From the NCBI RefSeq assembly GCF_001613145.1, contig NZ_BDBU01000030.1, positions 1 to 64,000 on the forward strand: a stretch of 64,000 nucleotides of DNA, in the 5' to 3' direction. This document shows positions 47,510 through 55,681 of this stretch, piece after piece. Each line of letters begins with the position of its first letter. Position 1 is the stretch's first letter. This DNA is from Nocardia jejuensis NBRC 103114 (GTDB taxonomy: Bacteria; Actinomycetota; Actinomycetes; Mycobacteriales; Mycobacteriaceae). The translations under genes were made by a program, and so were the position numbers. The notes beneath the pieces were generated by a model, which was not told the origin of the DNA, ran no database searches, and worked only from the letters and a program-made list of their open reading frames with translations.

Positions 47510-48844
47510 TCAGCTGCCGGGGAATCCGGGCGGCAGCGGCTGGAAGTCGGCCTTGAACTTGGGTCCCGGGGGCAATCCGCGCAGCACCGCGCTGGTCCAG
47601 GCGACCGCGGGGAGCCAGCCGGTCACCGCGTTGGTGATGTGCTCGGGGACGGGCACGGTGTAGAACCGCAGGTCGGCGCCGCGTTCCCAGTACGAGTTCA
47701 CCGTGGGGATGACGACGGCCGACGGCGGGATCAGCTCGTCCCACATGCCGTGCCACCACAGCAGCGGCGTATCCGGGATGTACTTGCCGAGGCTGTTGTC
47801 CCGCAGCACCCTCATCACCTCGGGTGAGCCTTCCAGCGACTTGCCGGGCTGGAAGTAGTCGCTGATCGGACGGTAGACGCCCGAGAGCGCGATGGTCGCG
47901 TAGCAGCGGTGTTCGAAGTCCTTCAGGAGCGTCTGACCCTCTTCGGTCAGCAGGTCTTCCGGCCGGAACACATCCGAGTATTCGCGTGCCAGCGCGGCCC
48001 AGCCGAGCCACATGGTGAAGCTGCTGGTGCCGGCCACGCCGGGTTGGGGCTGGGTGGCGTACTGGGCGATGGCGACCAGGTCGGCCGGGGCGCCGCCGAA
48101 GGAGGTGCCCAGCAGCCGGACGTCCGGGGCATAGGTCGCGCGCAGTTCGGCCGCGCGAATCGATCCGGAACCGCCGCCGGAGTAGCCGTACAGCGCGATC
48201 CCGGAATCGGTCAGGCCCAGGCCCGGATCGTTCTTCATCGCGCGCAGGCTGTCCAGCACCATCTTGCCTTCGGCATAGGTGTTGAAGGTGTTGAACTTGC
48301 CGTCGAAATCGGGCACGTTGATCGCGAAACCCTGTGTGAGCCAGTAGATCACGAGGGTGGATTCCTTCATGGTCCCGGTCTGCAGCGTGTGCGAGGGGTT
48401 GCACGAGGAATCGGTGGAGTCGATCGCCTCCTGGAAGGAGACGACCGGCCGGGCGCTGCCGCTCCACGGAATGCCGGGCACGATCACGGTCGTCGCGGTG
48501 ACGATCGGATTGTCGTGCACGTCATTGGACCGGTACAGCAGCTGCTTGGTGTACACGGGGAACGGGATGCCCAGGACACGGGTCTGCACCTCGCGCGAGC
48601 GCACGATCTGGCCGGGAGCGTACGAGGCGATATCCGCCGGATCGTCGTACCAGGGATCCTCGTCCGGAACCGGGATCGGGAGCAGATCGTAGATCTGCGG
48701 TTCCGAGAACGGCAGCTGCGGCAGCTGGTTCTGATCGGGCGGGAAGGTGGGGTAGCCGGGGTCGGCCGACGCCACTCCCGCACTCACCGCCACCAGCGCG
48801 CAGATCGTCATCACGACGACTCGGCGCAAGCGCGAGTTGTTCAC
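47510..48844 (-). CDS. Secretory lipase (LIP family)
   Basis: The protein has 444 residues with a signal peptide (VVVMTICALVAVSAGVASA). It shows the secretory lipase fold: IVRSREVQTRVLGIPFPVYTKQLLYRSNDVHDNPIVTATTVIVP, SFQEAIDSTDSSCNPSHTLQ, the nucleophile in ALYGYSGGGSGS, LLWWHGMWDELIPPSA (acid) and VPVPEHITNAV (His). It probably hydrolyses triacylglycerols or esters outside the cell. GTG 48844 has GGAGG 7 bases upstream. Confidence 0.9.
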   Translation of the reverse strand: MNNSRLRRVVVMTICALVAVSAGVASADPGYPTFPPDQNQLPQLPFSEPQIYDLLPIPVPDEDPWYDDPADIASYAPGQIVRSREVQTRVLGIPFPVYTKQLLYRSNDVHDNPIVTATTVIVPGIPWSGSARPVVSFQEAIDSTDSSCNPSHTLQTGTMKESTLVIYWLTQGFAINVPDFDGKFNTFNTYAEGKMVLDSLRAMKNDPGLGLTDSGIALYGYSGGGSGSIRAAELRATYAPDVRLLGTSFGGAPADLVAIAQYATQPQPGVAGTSSFTMWLGWAALAREYSDVFRPEDLLTEEGQTLLKDFEHRCYATIALSGVYRPISDYFQPGKSLEGSPEVMRVLRDNSLGKYIPDTPLLWWHGMWDELIPPSAVVIPTVNSYWERGADLRFYTVPVPEHITNAVTGWLPAVAWTSAVLRGLPPGPKFKADFQPLPPGFPGS

Positions 48845-48962
48845 TTTCGTCCTCCAGCGTCATTGCTCGGGTAGCGCCGATCACACGGCTCGGGCACCAT
48901 GGTTCAGCTCACAGGAAACAAGAGCCGGGCGCTATCGTCAGACCGCCGAGGGCGATGCCCAG

Positions 48963-48984
48963 CTTTAGTGCATATGCACTAAAG
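48963..48984. promoter_or_regulatory. Perfect 22-base palindrome between lipase and sensor kinase genes
   Basis: CTTTAGTGCAT followed directly by ATGCACTAAAG, a perfect palindrome of AT-rich sequence in a GC-rich region. It lies 119 bases before the lipase start and 110 before the kinase start, an operator-like place in a divergent promoter region. Confidence 0.75.
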
Positions 48985-49093
48985 GTCTGCTCCGAGCGGC
49001 GCGAACCCGCCTGGGAGCCGGTGGGTCGCCTCAGGGCGGAATGGGGGTGTTTCCCGATGCCGCCGGTCGGTGCGGCGTGCCAGTATCGAGGGC

Positions 49094-50440
49094 ATGTACC
49101 CGTCCCCACCTCTACTCGACCCTGCCCGCGGGGCGGTTCCCGTCGCGCGGACGCCGAAATTGGTGCGGCGGTCGGGTGGCCGGATCGTGGGCGGGGTGGC
49201 GGGCGGGCTCGCCGATCATCTCGGCATGGACGTGTTCAAGGTGCGGATGGCGTTCGTGCTGCTGTCCGCGCTGATGGGCGCGGGTCTGGTCGCCTACGGC
49301 ATGCTGTGGATCTTCACCCCGGGCGGCGGCGACGCCGGACCACCCTCGGCGAAGGAGCGGCGTCAGGGTGTGGGGCTCGCGCTGCTGGGTCTGGCGCTGT
49401 CGGTGGCGATGGCGTGGTTGTTCAACGGCACAGCCGCGCATGTGGTCGGCCCGATCATCGTGGTGGCCATCGGCGCGGCGCTGGTGTGGCGCGAATTCGA
49501 CGCGGACGGACCGAGATCCGTCATCGGACTGCCCGCCCGGCCGAACGTGGTCACCTGGGCGCGCATCGTCGGCGGTGCGACGCTGATCGTGATCGGCCTC
49601 GGCGTGGTGGTGCTGGCCCGCATCGATCTGAGTTCGCTGGGGTCGGCCATGCTCGCGGTGGCGGTGACGCTGGTCGGCGCGGGACTGCTCACCGTGCCGC
49701 TGTGGCTGCGCATGGTGCGGGCGCTGAATTCCGAACGCGCCGCGCGTATTCGCACCGAGGAGCGCGAGGAGATCGCCTCGCACCTGCACGATTCGGTCCT
49801 GCAGACGCTGGCTCTGATCCAGCGCCAGGCCGATGATCCGCAGGAGGTGGTGCGCCTGGCCCGCAGCCAGGAACGCGAACTGCGCAAGTGGCTGTTCGAT
49901 GACGCCGGTCCGGCGCAGTCGAGTCTCGTTGTCGCACTGCGCACCATCGCGGGCGAGGTGGAGGATCAGCACGGTGTGAAGGTGACGCCGGTGACCGTCG
50001 GTGACGTCTCCATCGATGTCGACGACAGCGGTGTCGGCCTCGGCAAGGAACAGTTCACGGCGGTGCTCGGCGCGGCGCGGGAGGCGCTGGTCAACGCGGC
50101 CAAACACGCCGACGTGCCGTCGATCGACCTGTTCGCCGAGACCGAACCGCATCAGGTGAGCGTGTTCGTCCGCGACCGCGGCAAGGGTTTCGATCCGGAT
50201 CTGGTGCCCTCGGACCGGCAGGGTCTGGCCAAATCCATCCACGCGCGGATCGAGCGCCGGGGCGGGCATGTGGAGATCCAGTCCACCCCCGGTCGCGGTA
50301 CCGAGGTGCGAATCATCATGCCGCGCACCGACGGTGGCGAGGACCGGCTGGTGGTGCAGCCCACCGGGCCGTCGGTGGATCGGGAGGCCGAGAGCGACGG
50401 GCGCACACCCGATGACACCGGGGCGGGCCCCTCGGCGTGA
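49094..50440 (+). CDS. PspC-domain sensor histidine kinase, EsrS-type
   Basis: The protein has 448 residues. N-terminal PspC domain: VRRSGGRIVGGVAGGLADHLGMDVFKVRMAFVLLSALMGAGLVAYGMLWIF. Further membrane helices follow to about residue 205. The dimerisation and phosphoacceptor region is EEREEIASHLHDSVLQTLALIQRQ (HisKA_3, His in HLHDS); the ATPase has LGAAREALVNAAKHA, VRDRGKGFDPD and GLAKSIHARIERRGGHVEIQSTPGRGTEV. Similar to EsrS/LiaS-class kinases. ATG 49094 is preferred over ATG 49070, as it starts just before the proline-rich lead-in. Confidence 0.93.
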   Translation: MYPSPPLLDPARGAVPVARTPKLVRRSGGRIVGGVAGGLADHLGMDVFKVRMAFVLLSALMGAGLVAYGMLWIFTPGGGDAGPPSAKERRQGVGLALLGLALSVAMAWLFNGTAAHVVGPIIVVAIGAALVWREFDADGPRSVIGLPARPNVVTWARIVGGATLIVIGLGVVVLARIDLSSLGSAMLAVAVTLVGAGLLTVPLWLRMVRALNSERAARIRTEEREEIASHLHDSVLQTLALIQRQADDPQEVVRLARSQERELRKWLFDDAGPAQSSLVVALRTIAGEVEDQHGVKVTPVTVGDVSIDVDDSGVGLGKEQFTAVLGAAREALVNAAKHADVPSIDLFAETEPHQVSVFVRDRGKGFDPDLVPSDRQGLAKSIHARIERRGGHVEIQSTPGRGTEVRIIMPRTDGGEDRLVVQPTGPSVDREAESDGRTPDDTGAGPSA

Positions 50441-50466
50441 GATCTTCGCGAAAGGTCGCCCCGGCA

Positions 50467-50507
50467 TCGCCACGGCACGGGGATGGTCGATCGGGGTGCC
50501 GTGGCGA
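50467..50507 (+). promoter_or_regulatory. Hairpin between the sensor kinase and response regulator genes
   Basis: TCGCCACGGCAC (50467-50478) pairs perfectly with GTGCCGTGGCGA (50496-50507), 17-base loop. It is within the 187-base gap and could attenuate read-through, so kinase and regulator may not be made in equal amounts. Confidence 0.5.
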
Positions 50508-50627
50508 ACAGTCCGTCTGGCTGCCCCGGCGGGCGAGCGGTGCGGTGGAGTCCGGCGTCGCACGTGCGTCGCTCGGGAAATGTGGTACCGATGTGGGTGA
50601 AATCGGCGTCAGGGTGAGGAGCCTCAG

Positions 50628-51269
50628 GTGAGTGTCCGGGTCTTTCTGGTGGACGACCATGCCGTGTTCCGGTCGGGGGTGCGGGCCGAACTGAGTCGTG
50701 AATCCGATATGGAGGTGGTCGGCGAGGCCGGCGGGGTGGCCGAGGCCATCGCCGGAATCAAGGCCGCCACACCGGATGTGGTGCTGCTGGATGTGCATAT
50801 GCCCGACGGCGGCGGCGTCGCGGTGCTGCAGGGCATCGAGTCCGGCCCGGTGTGCCTGGCGCTGAGCGTCTCCGATGCCGCCGAGGACGTGATCGCGGTG
50901 ATCCGGGCGGGCGCGCGCGGCTATGTCACCAAGACCATCTCGGGACCCGAACTGGCGGACGGCATTCGGCGCGTTTCGGGAGGGGACGCGGTGTTCAGCC
51001 CGCGCCTGGCGGGCTTCGTGCTGGACTCGTTCACCGGTCGATCGCCAGTGCCCGAGCCGCCGCTGGATCCGGAGCTGGACTCGCTCACCCCGCGTGAGCT
51101 CGAGGTGCTGCGGCTGCTGGCGCGCGGCTACACCTACCGCGAAATCGCCGAATCACTGTTCATCTCGGTGAAGACGGTGGAGACGCACGCGTCGAACGTG
51201 CTGCGAAAGACGCAGCAGTCGAACCGAAACGCCCTGACCCGCTGGGCTCATCGCCGCCGCATCGACTGA
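50628..51269 (+). CDS. LuxR-type response regulator, EsrR-type
   Basis: The protein has 213 residues. Receiver: VRVFLVDDHAVFRSGVRAEL, phosphoacceptor Asp in VVLLDVHMPDGGG, ARGYVTKTIS. C-terminal NarL HTH: LTPRELEVLRLLARGYTYREIAESLFISVKTVETHASNVLRKTQ. It pairs with the kinase 187 bases upstream. GTG 50628 has GAGGAG upstream. It is tail-to-tail with the Ser/Thr kinase gene (19 bases). Confidence 0.94.
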   Translation: MSVRVFLVDDHAVFRSGVRAELSRESDMEVVGEAGGVAEAIAGIKAATPDVVLLDVHMPDGGGVAVLQGIESGPVCLALSVSDAAEDVIAVIRAGARGYVTKTISGPELADGIRRVSGGDAVFSPRLAGFVLDSFTGRSPVPEPPLDPELDSLTPRELEVLRLLARGYTYREIAESLFISVKTVETHASNVLRKTQQSNRNALTRWAHRRRID

Positions 51270-51288
51270 TGAAGTCCCGGGGCGACGG

Positions 51289-52422
51289 TCAGAGCACCAC
51301 CAGGATCAGGATGATGATCAACAGGCCGATGAGCAGCCCGATCGCCACCGCGAGCGGTCCCGCGTTGGGGCCGAGCTTGCTGAAGTCGATGCCCTTGGGC
51401 TTGCTGGTGCGTTGCGGCGCAGCGGGTGCCGCGGCCGGCTGACGCTGCGGCCGGGGCAGCGGGCTGGAGTTCGGGCTGCGCAGTCCGGCCGCCGAATTGC
51501 GGGCGGCCCAGGCCGGAATCGTGCCGTCCTCGGTGCGCACGGGCGCGCTGAGGATGTAGGGCGCGGTGCCGGGACCGAATGCGGCCGTGAGGATTTCGTT
51601 GCGCGCCTCGGTCATGGTGGGGCGGCGCTGCGGCGACGGCTCCATCATGTGCAGCAGCGCCTCGGTGAGCGGGCCGCTGCGCTCGGGCGGAATGATCTGC
51701 GCCATCGCGGCGCGTTCCACGATCACGTCGCTGTCCTCGTCGAAACCGTAGGGCGGGTGGCCCTCGATGGCGGTGTACAGCGTTGCGCCGAGCGAGAATA
51801 CGTCACTGGCATTGGTCGGCCGCGCGCCGCGCGCCACCTCCGGCGGCAGGTAGGCGGGGGTGCCGGTGATGACGTCGCCGACCTCCTCGGCGTCGTTGGC
51901 GCCGCTGGAGATGCCGAAGTCGCTGAGCTTCACCATGCCGACCTCGTCGCCGCGATCGGCGACCAGGATATTGCCGGGCTTGATATCTCGATGCGTGATG
52001 CCCGCGGCGTGCGCGGTGGCCAGCGCGTCGGCGACCTGAGCGCCGATCTGCGCCACCTCGATCGGTGAGAGCCGCTCGACCAGGGCCAGCGCCTTGGCCA
52101 CACTGCGGGAGGGCAGGTACTGCATGACGAGCCACGGCTCGCCCGCCTCGAGCACCACGTCGTACACCGCGATGGCGTGCTGGTGCGAGAGTTTCGCCGC
52201 GACGCGGCCCTCGTGCATGATCCGGCTGCGCACCTCGCGCGCCTCGTCCTCGCTGAGGCCGGCGGTGGAAAGCACCTGCTTGACGGCGACATCACGCTTG
52301 AGCAGGCGGTCGTGCGCCAGCCATACCGCGCCCATGCCACCGCCACCGAGCTTGGACTGCAGACGGTAACGACCGGCCACGAGGTAATCGGGGCCGACGA
52401 TGGGATGGGCGCGTTCGGTCAC
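51289..52422 (-). CDS. Serine/threonine protein kinase with C-terminal membrane anchor
   Basis: A 377-residue Hanks-type kinase: glycine loop LGGGGMGAVWLA, VAVKQV, HRDIKPGNILV, DFGISSGAND, GTPAYLPPEVA and DVFSLGATLY. After the kinase domain comes a Pro/Ala/basic linker and one hydrophobic helix at the very end (PLAVAIGLLIGLLIIILILVVL), with no external sensor domain. GTG 52422 follows a TACCCT box by 6 bases, so it is probably leaderless; the frame is open a little further to 52446. It is beside a two-component system and an MmpL gene, but its substrates are unknown. Confidence 0.92.
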   Translation of the reverse strand: MTERAHPIVGPDYLVAGRYRLQSKLGGGGMGAVWLAHDRLLKRDVAVKQVLSTAGLSEDEAREVRSRIMHEGRVAAKLSHQHAIAVYDVVLEAGEPWLVMQYLPSRSVAKALALVERLSPIEVAQIGAQVADALATAHAAGITHRDIKPGNILVADRGDEVGMVKLSDFGISSGANDAEEVGDVITGTPAYLPPEVARGARPTNASDVFSLGATLYTAIEGHPPYGFDEDSDVIVERAAMAQIIPPERSGPLTEALLHMMEPSPQRRPTMTEARNEILTAAFGPGTAPYILSAPVRTEDGTIPAWAARNSAAGLRSPNSSPLPRPQRQPAAAPAAPQRTSKPKGIDFSKLGPNAGPLAVAIGLLIGLLIIILILVVL

Positions 52423-52428
52423 GGGTGC

Positions 52429-52434
52429 AGGGTA
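52429..52434 (-). promoter_or_regulatory. -10 box TACCCT, leaderless Ser/Thr kinase gene
   Basis: Minus-strand TACCCT, six bases, then GTG 52422. Confidence 0.6.
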
Positions 52435-52668
52435 GCGGAAAACCATCCTGACTGGCCTGGTTCGAAGCCCGAGGTTTGCGCCACTGCCGTGCGGGCGCTC
52501 GGCGCGGGTGCCGTGCGGTGTGGCCGGGGCGGCGGGTTGCCGAGGCTCTGATCACGGCATCCGGCCCCGATCGTTCGGGCTCATCGTCACCGATCAGCGT
52601 GTTGTCGGCAGGTTTGCCGGAGCGGTGCCCGGAGGCTGCCGGAGCGTGATCGGGACGGCGAAATCCTC

Positions 52669-52682
52669 TGTCCGATCGGACA
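52669..52682. promoter_or_regulatory. 14-base perfect palindrome upstream of the MmpL gene
   Basis: TGTCCGATCGGACA is fully self-complementary, 125 bases before the MmpL start, in the divergent kinase/MmpL region. It is a plausible operator for a dimeric repressor. Confidence 0.5.
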
Positions 52683-52806
52683 TCTCGCTGTACCCCGGTA
52701 CGTTTGGACCCGGATTCCGCGTCTGTGCGGGCGATGTGAAGGGAGTTCCGTTCTGATGGATCTCGAGACGACGGCCGATCGCGATTCCGGACGAGGTGCG
52801 CTCTAG

Positions 52807-55467
52807 ATGTTCGCGTGGTGGGGCGATGTGGTCTATCGCCTGCGGTTCGGAGTCATCGGCATCGCGGTGGCGGGTCTGCTCGCCTTGGGCGCGTACGGGT
52901 TCGGGCTCGAGGACCACCTCAGTTCCGGCGGTCTGGACGATCCGGGGTCGGAGTCCTCGCAGGCCGCGCGTCTGGCCGACGAGGCGTTCGGCCGCAATCA
53001 CGATGTGGACGTCGCGGTGCTGTACACCGCGCCCGAGGGCAAGACCGTCGATGATCCCGCGTTCAGCCGCACCGTCATCGACAATCTGAACCGCCTCCCG
53101 CGCGAGCATCCGGATCAGATCTCCGGAATCAACCTCGCGTACTGGAAGACCGAGACCGGGAAGGCGAGCGGGCAGGCCGCGGCCACCAAGGATCGCAGGA
53201 GCGGCATCGCCCTGATCGCCATCCGGGGCGACAACGACACCGACATGGTGCGCAACTATCGAAAAGTCAAGGACGTCTTCTTCATTCCGGGCCTGGATGT
53301 TCAGGTCAGCGGCCTGCAGCCGATCGCGGGCACCCTCAACGACACCATGGCGGACGACCTGCGCCGCATGGAGGCCATCGCGCTGCCCGCGGTAGGGGTG
53401 TTGCTGTTCTTCATCTTCGGCGGTGTGGTGGCGGCCGCGCTGCCGCTGTCCATCGGCGGCCTGACCATGATCGGCGCGCTCGGAATCGTCCGCATACTCA
53501 CCAATTTCGCGGAGGTGAACTCGTTCGTCTCCTCGGTGGTGACGATGATCGGCCTCGGTCTGGCGATCGACTACGGGTTGTTCATCGTGAGCCGATTCCG
53601 GGAGGAGGTCGCCGAGGGATACGACACCCGGGCCGCGGTGCGCCGCACGGTGATGACCGCCGGGCGCACCGTGGTGTTCTCCGCGACGATGATCATCGCG
53701 AGTGTCGGCGGCCTGCTGTTGTTTCCGCAGGGATTCCTCAAATCCATGGCCTACGGCGCGATCACGACCGTGGCGCTCGCGGCGCTGACCGCCATCACGA
53801 TCCTGCCCGCCGCGCTCGGCATTCTGGGCAAGCGGGTGGATGCGCTGGGGCTCGAGCGATTCCGCAAGGCCAAGTCCGCCGAGGAGATCGAGAACGGCTT
53901 CTGGGGACGTTCGACGGTCTGGGTGATGAAGCATCCGGTGAAGATCAGTGTCTCGCTGTGCATCGCGCTGATCCTGTTGATCCTGCCGATGCAGAACCTG
54001 ATCTTCGGCGGGCTCAGTGAGAAGTATCTGCCGCCGGACAACAAGGTGCGGTTGGCGAAAGAGCAGATGGATACGCTCTTTCCGGCGCGCAGCTCCGATC
54101 CGATCGAGCTGATCTTCATCTCGGGCGACAGCACCGCCGTCGGCAAGATCTGGAAGCAGGCCGACGAAGCACCCGGTCTGACAACACAATTCGAGGTTCC
54201 CGCGCGCTCCTCGGTGCTCTCGAACGTCTATCGCACCAAGGCGAGCGTGCAGGACGTCAACGCCGCGGGGGCGGCGGTCGAGTACCTGCGCTCGATCGAA
54301 CTGCCCGACGGGGTGCAGATGATGGTCGGCGGCATCCCGGCCATCCAGAAGGACACCATCGACGCGCTGCTGATCCGGATTCCGCTGATGGTGGGGCTGG
54401 TGCTGCTCGTCACCACCATGCTGATGTTCCTGACCTTCGGATCGCTGGTGCTGCCGATCAAGGCCGCGCTGATGAGCGCGCTCGGGCTCGGCTCGACCCT
54501 CGGCATCCTGACCTGGATCTTCGTCGACGGGCACGGGTCGGGGCTGCTCAATTTCACGCCGCAGCCGATGCAGGCGAACGTGCTCGTGCTGATCATCGCG
54601 ATCATCTACGGACTCTCCACCGACTACGAGGTCTTCCTGATGTCGCGCATGGTCGAGGCGCGCACGGCGGGCGCGTCCACCACCGAGGCGGTGCGGATCG
54701 GCACCGCGCACACCGGGCGGATCATCACCGCCGCCGCGCTCATCCTGCTCGTGGTGACCGGGGCGTTCGCGTTCTCGGATCTGGTGATGATGCAGTACAT
54801 CGCGTACGGCATGATCGCGGCGCTGTTCATCGACGCCACCGTGCTGCGCATGCTGCTGGTGCCCGCGACCATGAAGCTGCTCGGGGACGATTGCTGGTGG
54901 GCTCCGGAGTGGATGAAGAAGATCCAGCGCCGGACCGGACTCGGCGAACCCGTTCTGGCACACGAACATCCGGGTGGTGAGGTCATCGATCTGGTGAAGA
55001 CCACCCCGATCACCGATCCGGTCACCGAGGCGATCGGCGCGATCATCGTGGACAAGCCCATGCGCGGCTCGGCCGGGTCGGCGGGTGCGGGTCGTGTGCC
55101 CGGAGGCGCTCGTGCGCCGGGGCGGGTCGCCCGATGGGCCGGGCGCCGTGCGGCGGGACGGGCCGCTGATTCCGCCGCGGACTCCGGCGGTCCGGCGAGC
55201 GGTTCCGGCGCGGGTTCGGCGGCCGGACCGGTGGGCGATTCCGGTAGCGGGTCGATGGGCGGCACCGTCGCGGGTTCGGCTGACGCCGGGTCCGCGAGCG
55301 GTTCCGGTGTCGGGTCGCCCGATGGTTCCCGCGCCCCTGCGGCCGACGGTTCCGGCACCCGGACAGGGGTCGAGCCGGGTGGGCGCCCCCGCCCTCGGAC
55401 GCCGCGTCCGCCGCGCACCGTGCGGGAGGAGAGCGCCGAGACCTGGACGCGGCCTCTTCGCAGGTAG
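52807..55467 (+). CDS. MmpL/RND family transporter
   Basis: The protein has 886 residues and two RND repeats: a first helix at 15-33, an external domain (FGRNHDVDVAVLYTAPEGKTV, VQVSGLQPIAG), helices about 190-330 with GLGLAIDYGLFIVSRFREE, TVVFSATMIIASVGGLLLFP; then the second half with VLIIAIIYGLSTDYEVFLMSRMVEA and a matching helix bundle. MmpL proteins export lipids and siderophores using the proton gradient, through Asp/Tyr pairs like those in the two motifs. The last ~130 residues are Gly/Ser/Ala/Pro-rich. The ATG at 52807 follows an in-frame stop directly; GAGGTG is 9 bases upstream. Cargo is unknown. Confidence 0.92.
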   Translation: MFAWWGDVVYRLRFGVIGIAVAGLLALGAYGFGLEDHLSSGGLDDPGSESSQAARLADEAFGRNHDVDVAVLYTAPEGKTVDDPAFSRTVIDNLNRLPREHPDQISGINLAYWKTETGKASGQAAATKDRRSGIALIAIRGDNDTDMVRNYRKVKDVFFIPGLDVQVSGLQPIAGTLNDTMADDLRRMEAIALPAVGVLLFFIFGGVVAAALPLSIGGLTMIGALGIVRILTNFAEVNSFVSSVVTMIGLGLAIDYGLFIVSRFREEVAEGYDTRAAVRRTVMTAGRTVVFSATMIIASVGGLLLFPQGFLKSMAYGAITTVALAALTAITILPAALGILGKRVDALGLERFRKAKSAEEIENGFWGRSTVWVMKHPVKISVSLCIALILLILPMQNLIFGGLSEKYLPPDNKVRLAKEQMDTLFPARSSDPIELIFISGDSTAVGKIWKQADEAPGLTTQFEVPARSSVLSNVYRTKASVQDVNAAGAAVEYLRSIELPDGVQMMVGGIPAIQKDTIDALLIRIPLMVGLVLLVTTMLMFLTFGSLVLPIKAALMSALGLGSTLGILTWIFVDGHGSGLLNFTPQPMQANVLVLIIAIIYGLSTDYEVFLMSRMVEARTAGASTTEAVRIGTAHTGRIITAAALILLVVTGAFAFSDLVMMQYIAYGMIAALFIDATVLRMLLVPATMKLLGDDCWWAPEWMKKIQRRTGLGEPVLAHEHPGGEVIDLVKTTPITDPVTEAIGAIIVDKPMRGSAGSAGAGRVPGGARAPGRVARWAGRRAAGRAADSAADSGGPASGSGAGSAAGPVGDSGSGSMGGTVAGSADAGSASGSGVGSPDGSRAPAADGSGTRTGVEPGGRPRPRTPRPPRTVREESAETWTRPLRR

Positions 55468-55471
55468 CGGA

Positions 55472-55490
55472 CTCGCACGGACCGTGCGAG
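55472..55490 (+). terminator. Short hairpin after the MmpL gene
   Basis: CTCGCACGG, A, CCGTGCGAG: 9-base complementary arms 5 bases after the stop codon. The loop must open a few pairs, so it is a weaker candidate. Confidence 0.45.
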
Positions 55491-55558
55491 GGAGAAACGC
55501 GAGGTGTACGCCACTGGTGCTTGACGCGTGCCCGGGCTCGAGTTCTACTGTGCATTGA

Positions 55559-55574
55559 TCGAACGTATATTCGA
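55559..55574 (+). promoter_or_regulatory. LexA-box-like (SOS) site upstream of imuA'
   Basis: TCGAAC-GTAT-ATTCGA, one mismatch from the mycobacterial LexA consensus TCGAAC-N4-GTTCGA. It lies 107 bases before the imuA' start, as expected for a DNA-damage-induced mutasome operon. Confidence 0.82.
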
Positions 55575-55681
55575 TTATGTCAGGTAGCTGGACCGGTGCT
55601 GGATTTCTCGAATCGCCCCTTTCGCGGAGTTCGGGAGCTTGTACCGGCCGGTCCCCATCGGTTGAGAGAGGTGGTCGATAG

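Larger units (their letters stand above)
52423..52806. promoter_or_regulatory. Divergent region between kinase and MmpL genes
   Basis: 384 bases without a supported gene. It holds the kinase -10 box (TACCCT, 52429-52434, minus strand) and a 14-base perfect palindrome TGTCCGATCGGACA at 52669-52682, a possible operator for the MmpL gene. Confidence 0.6.
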
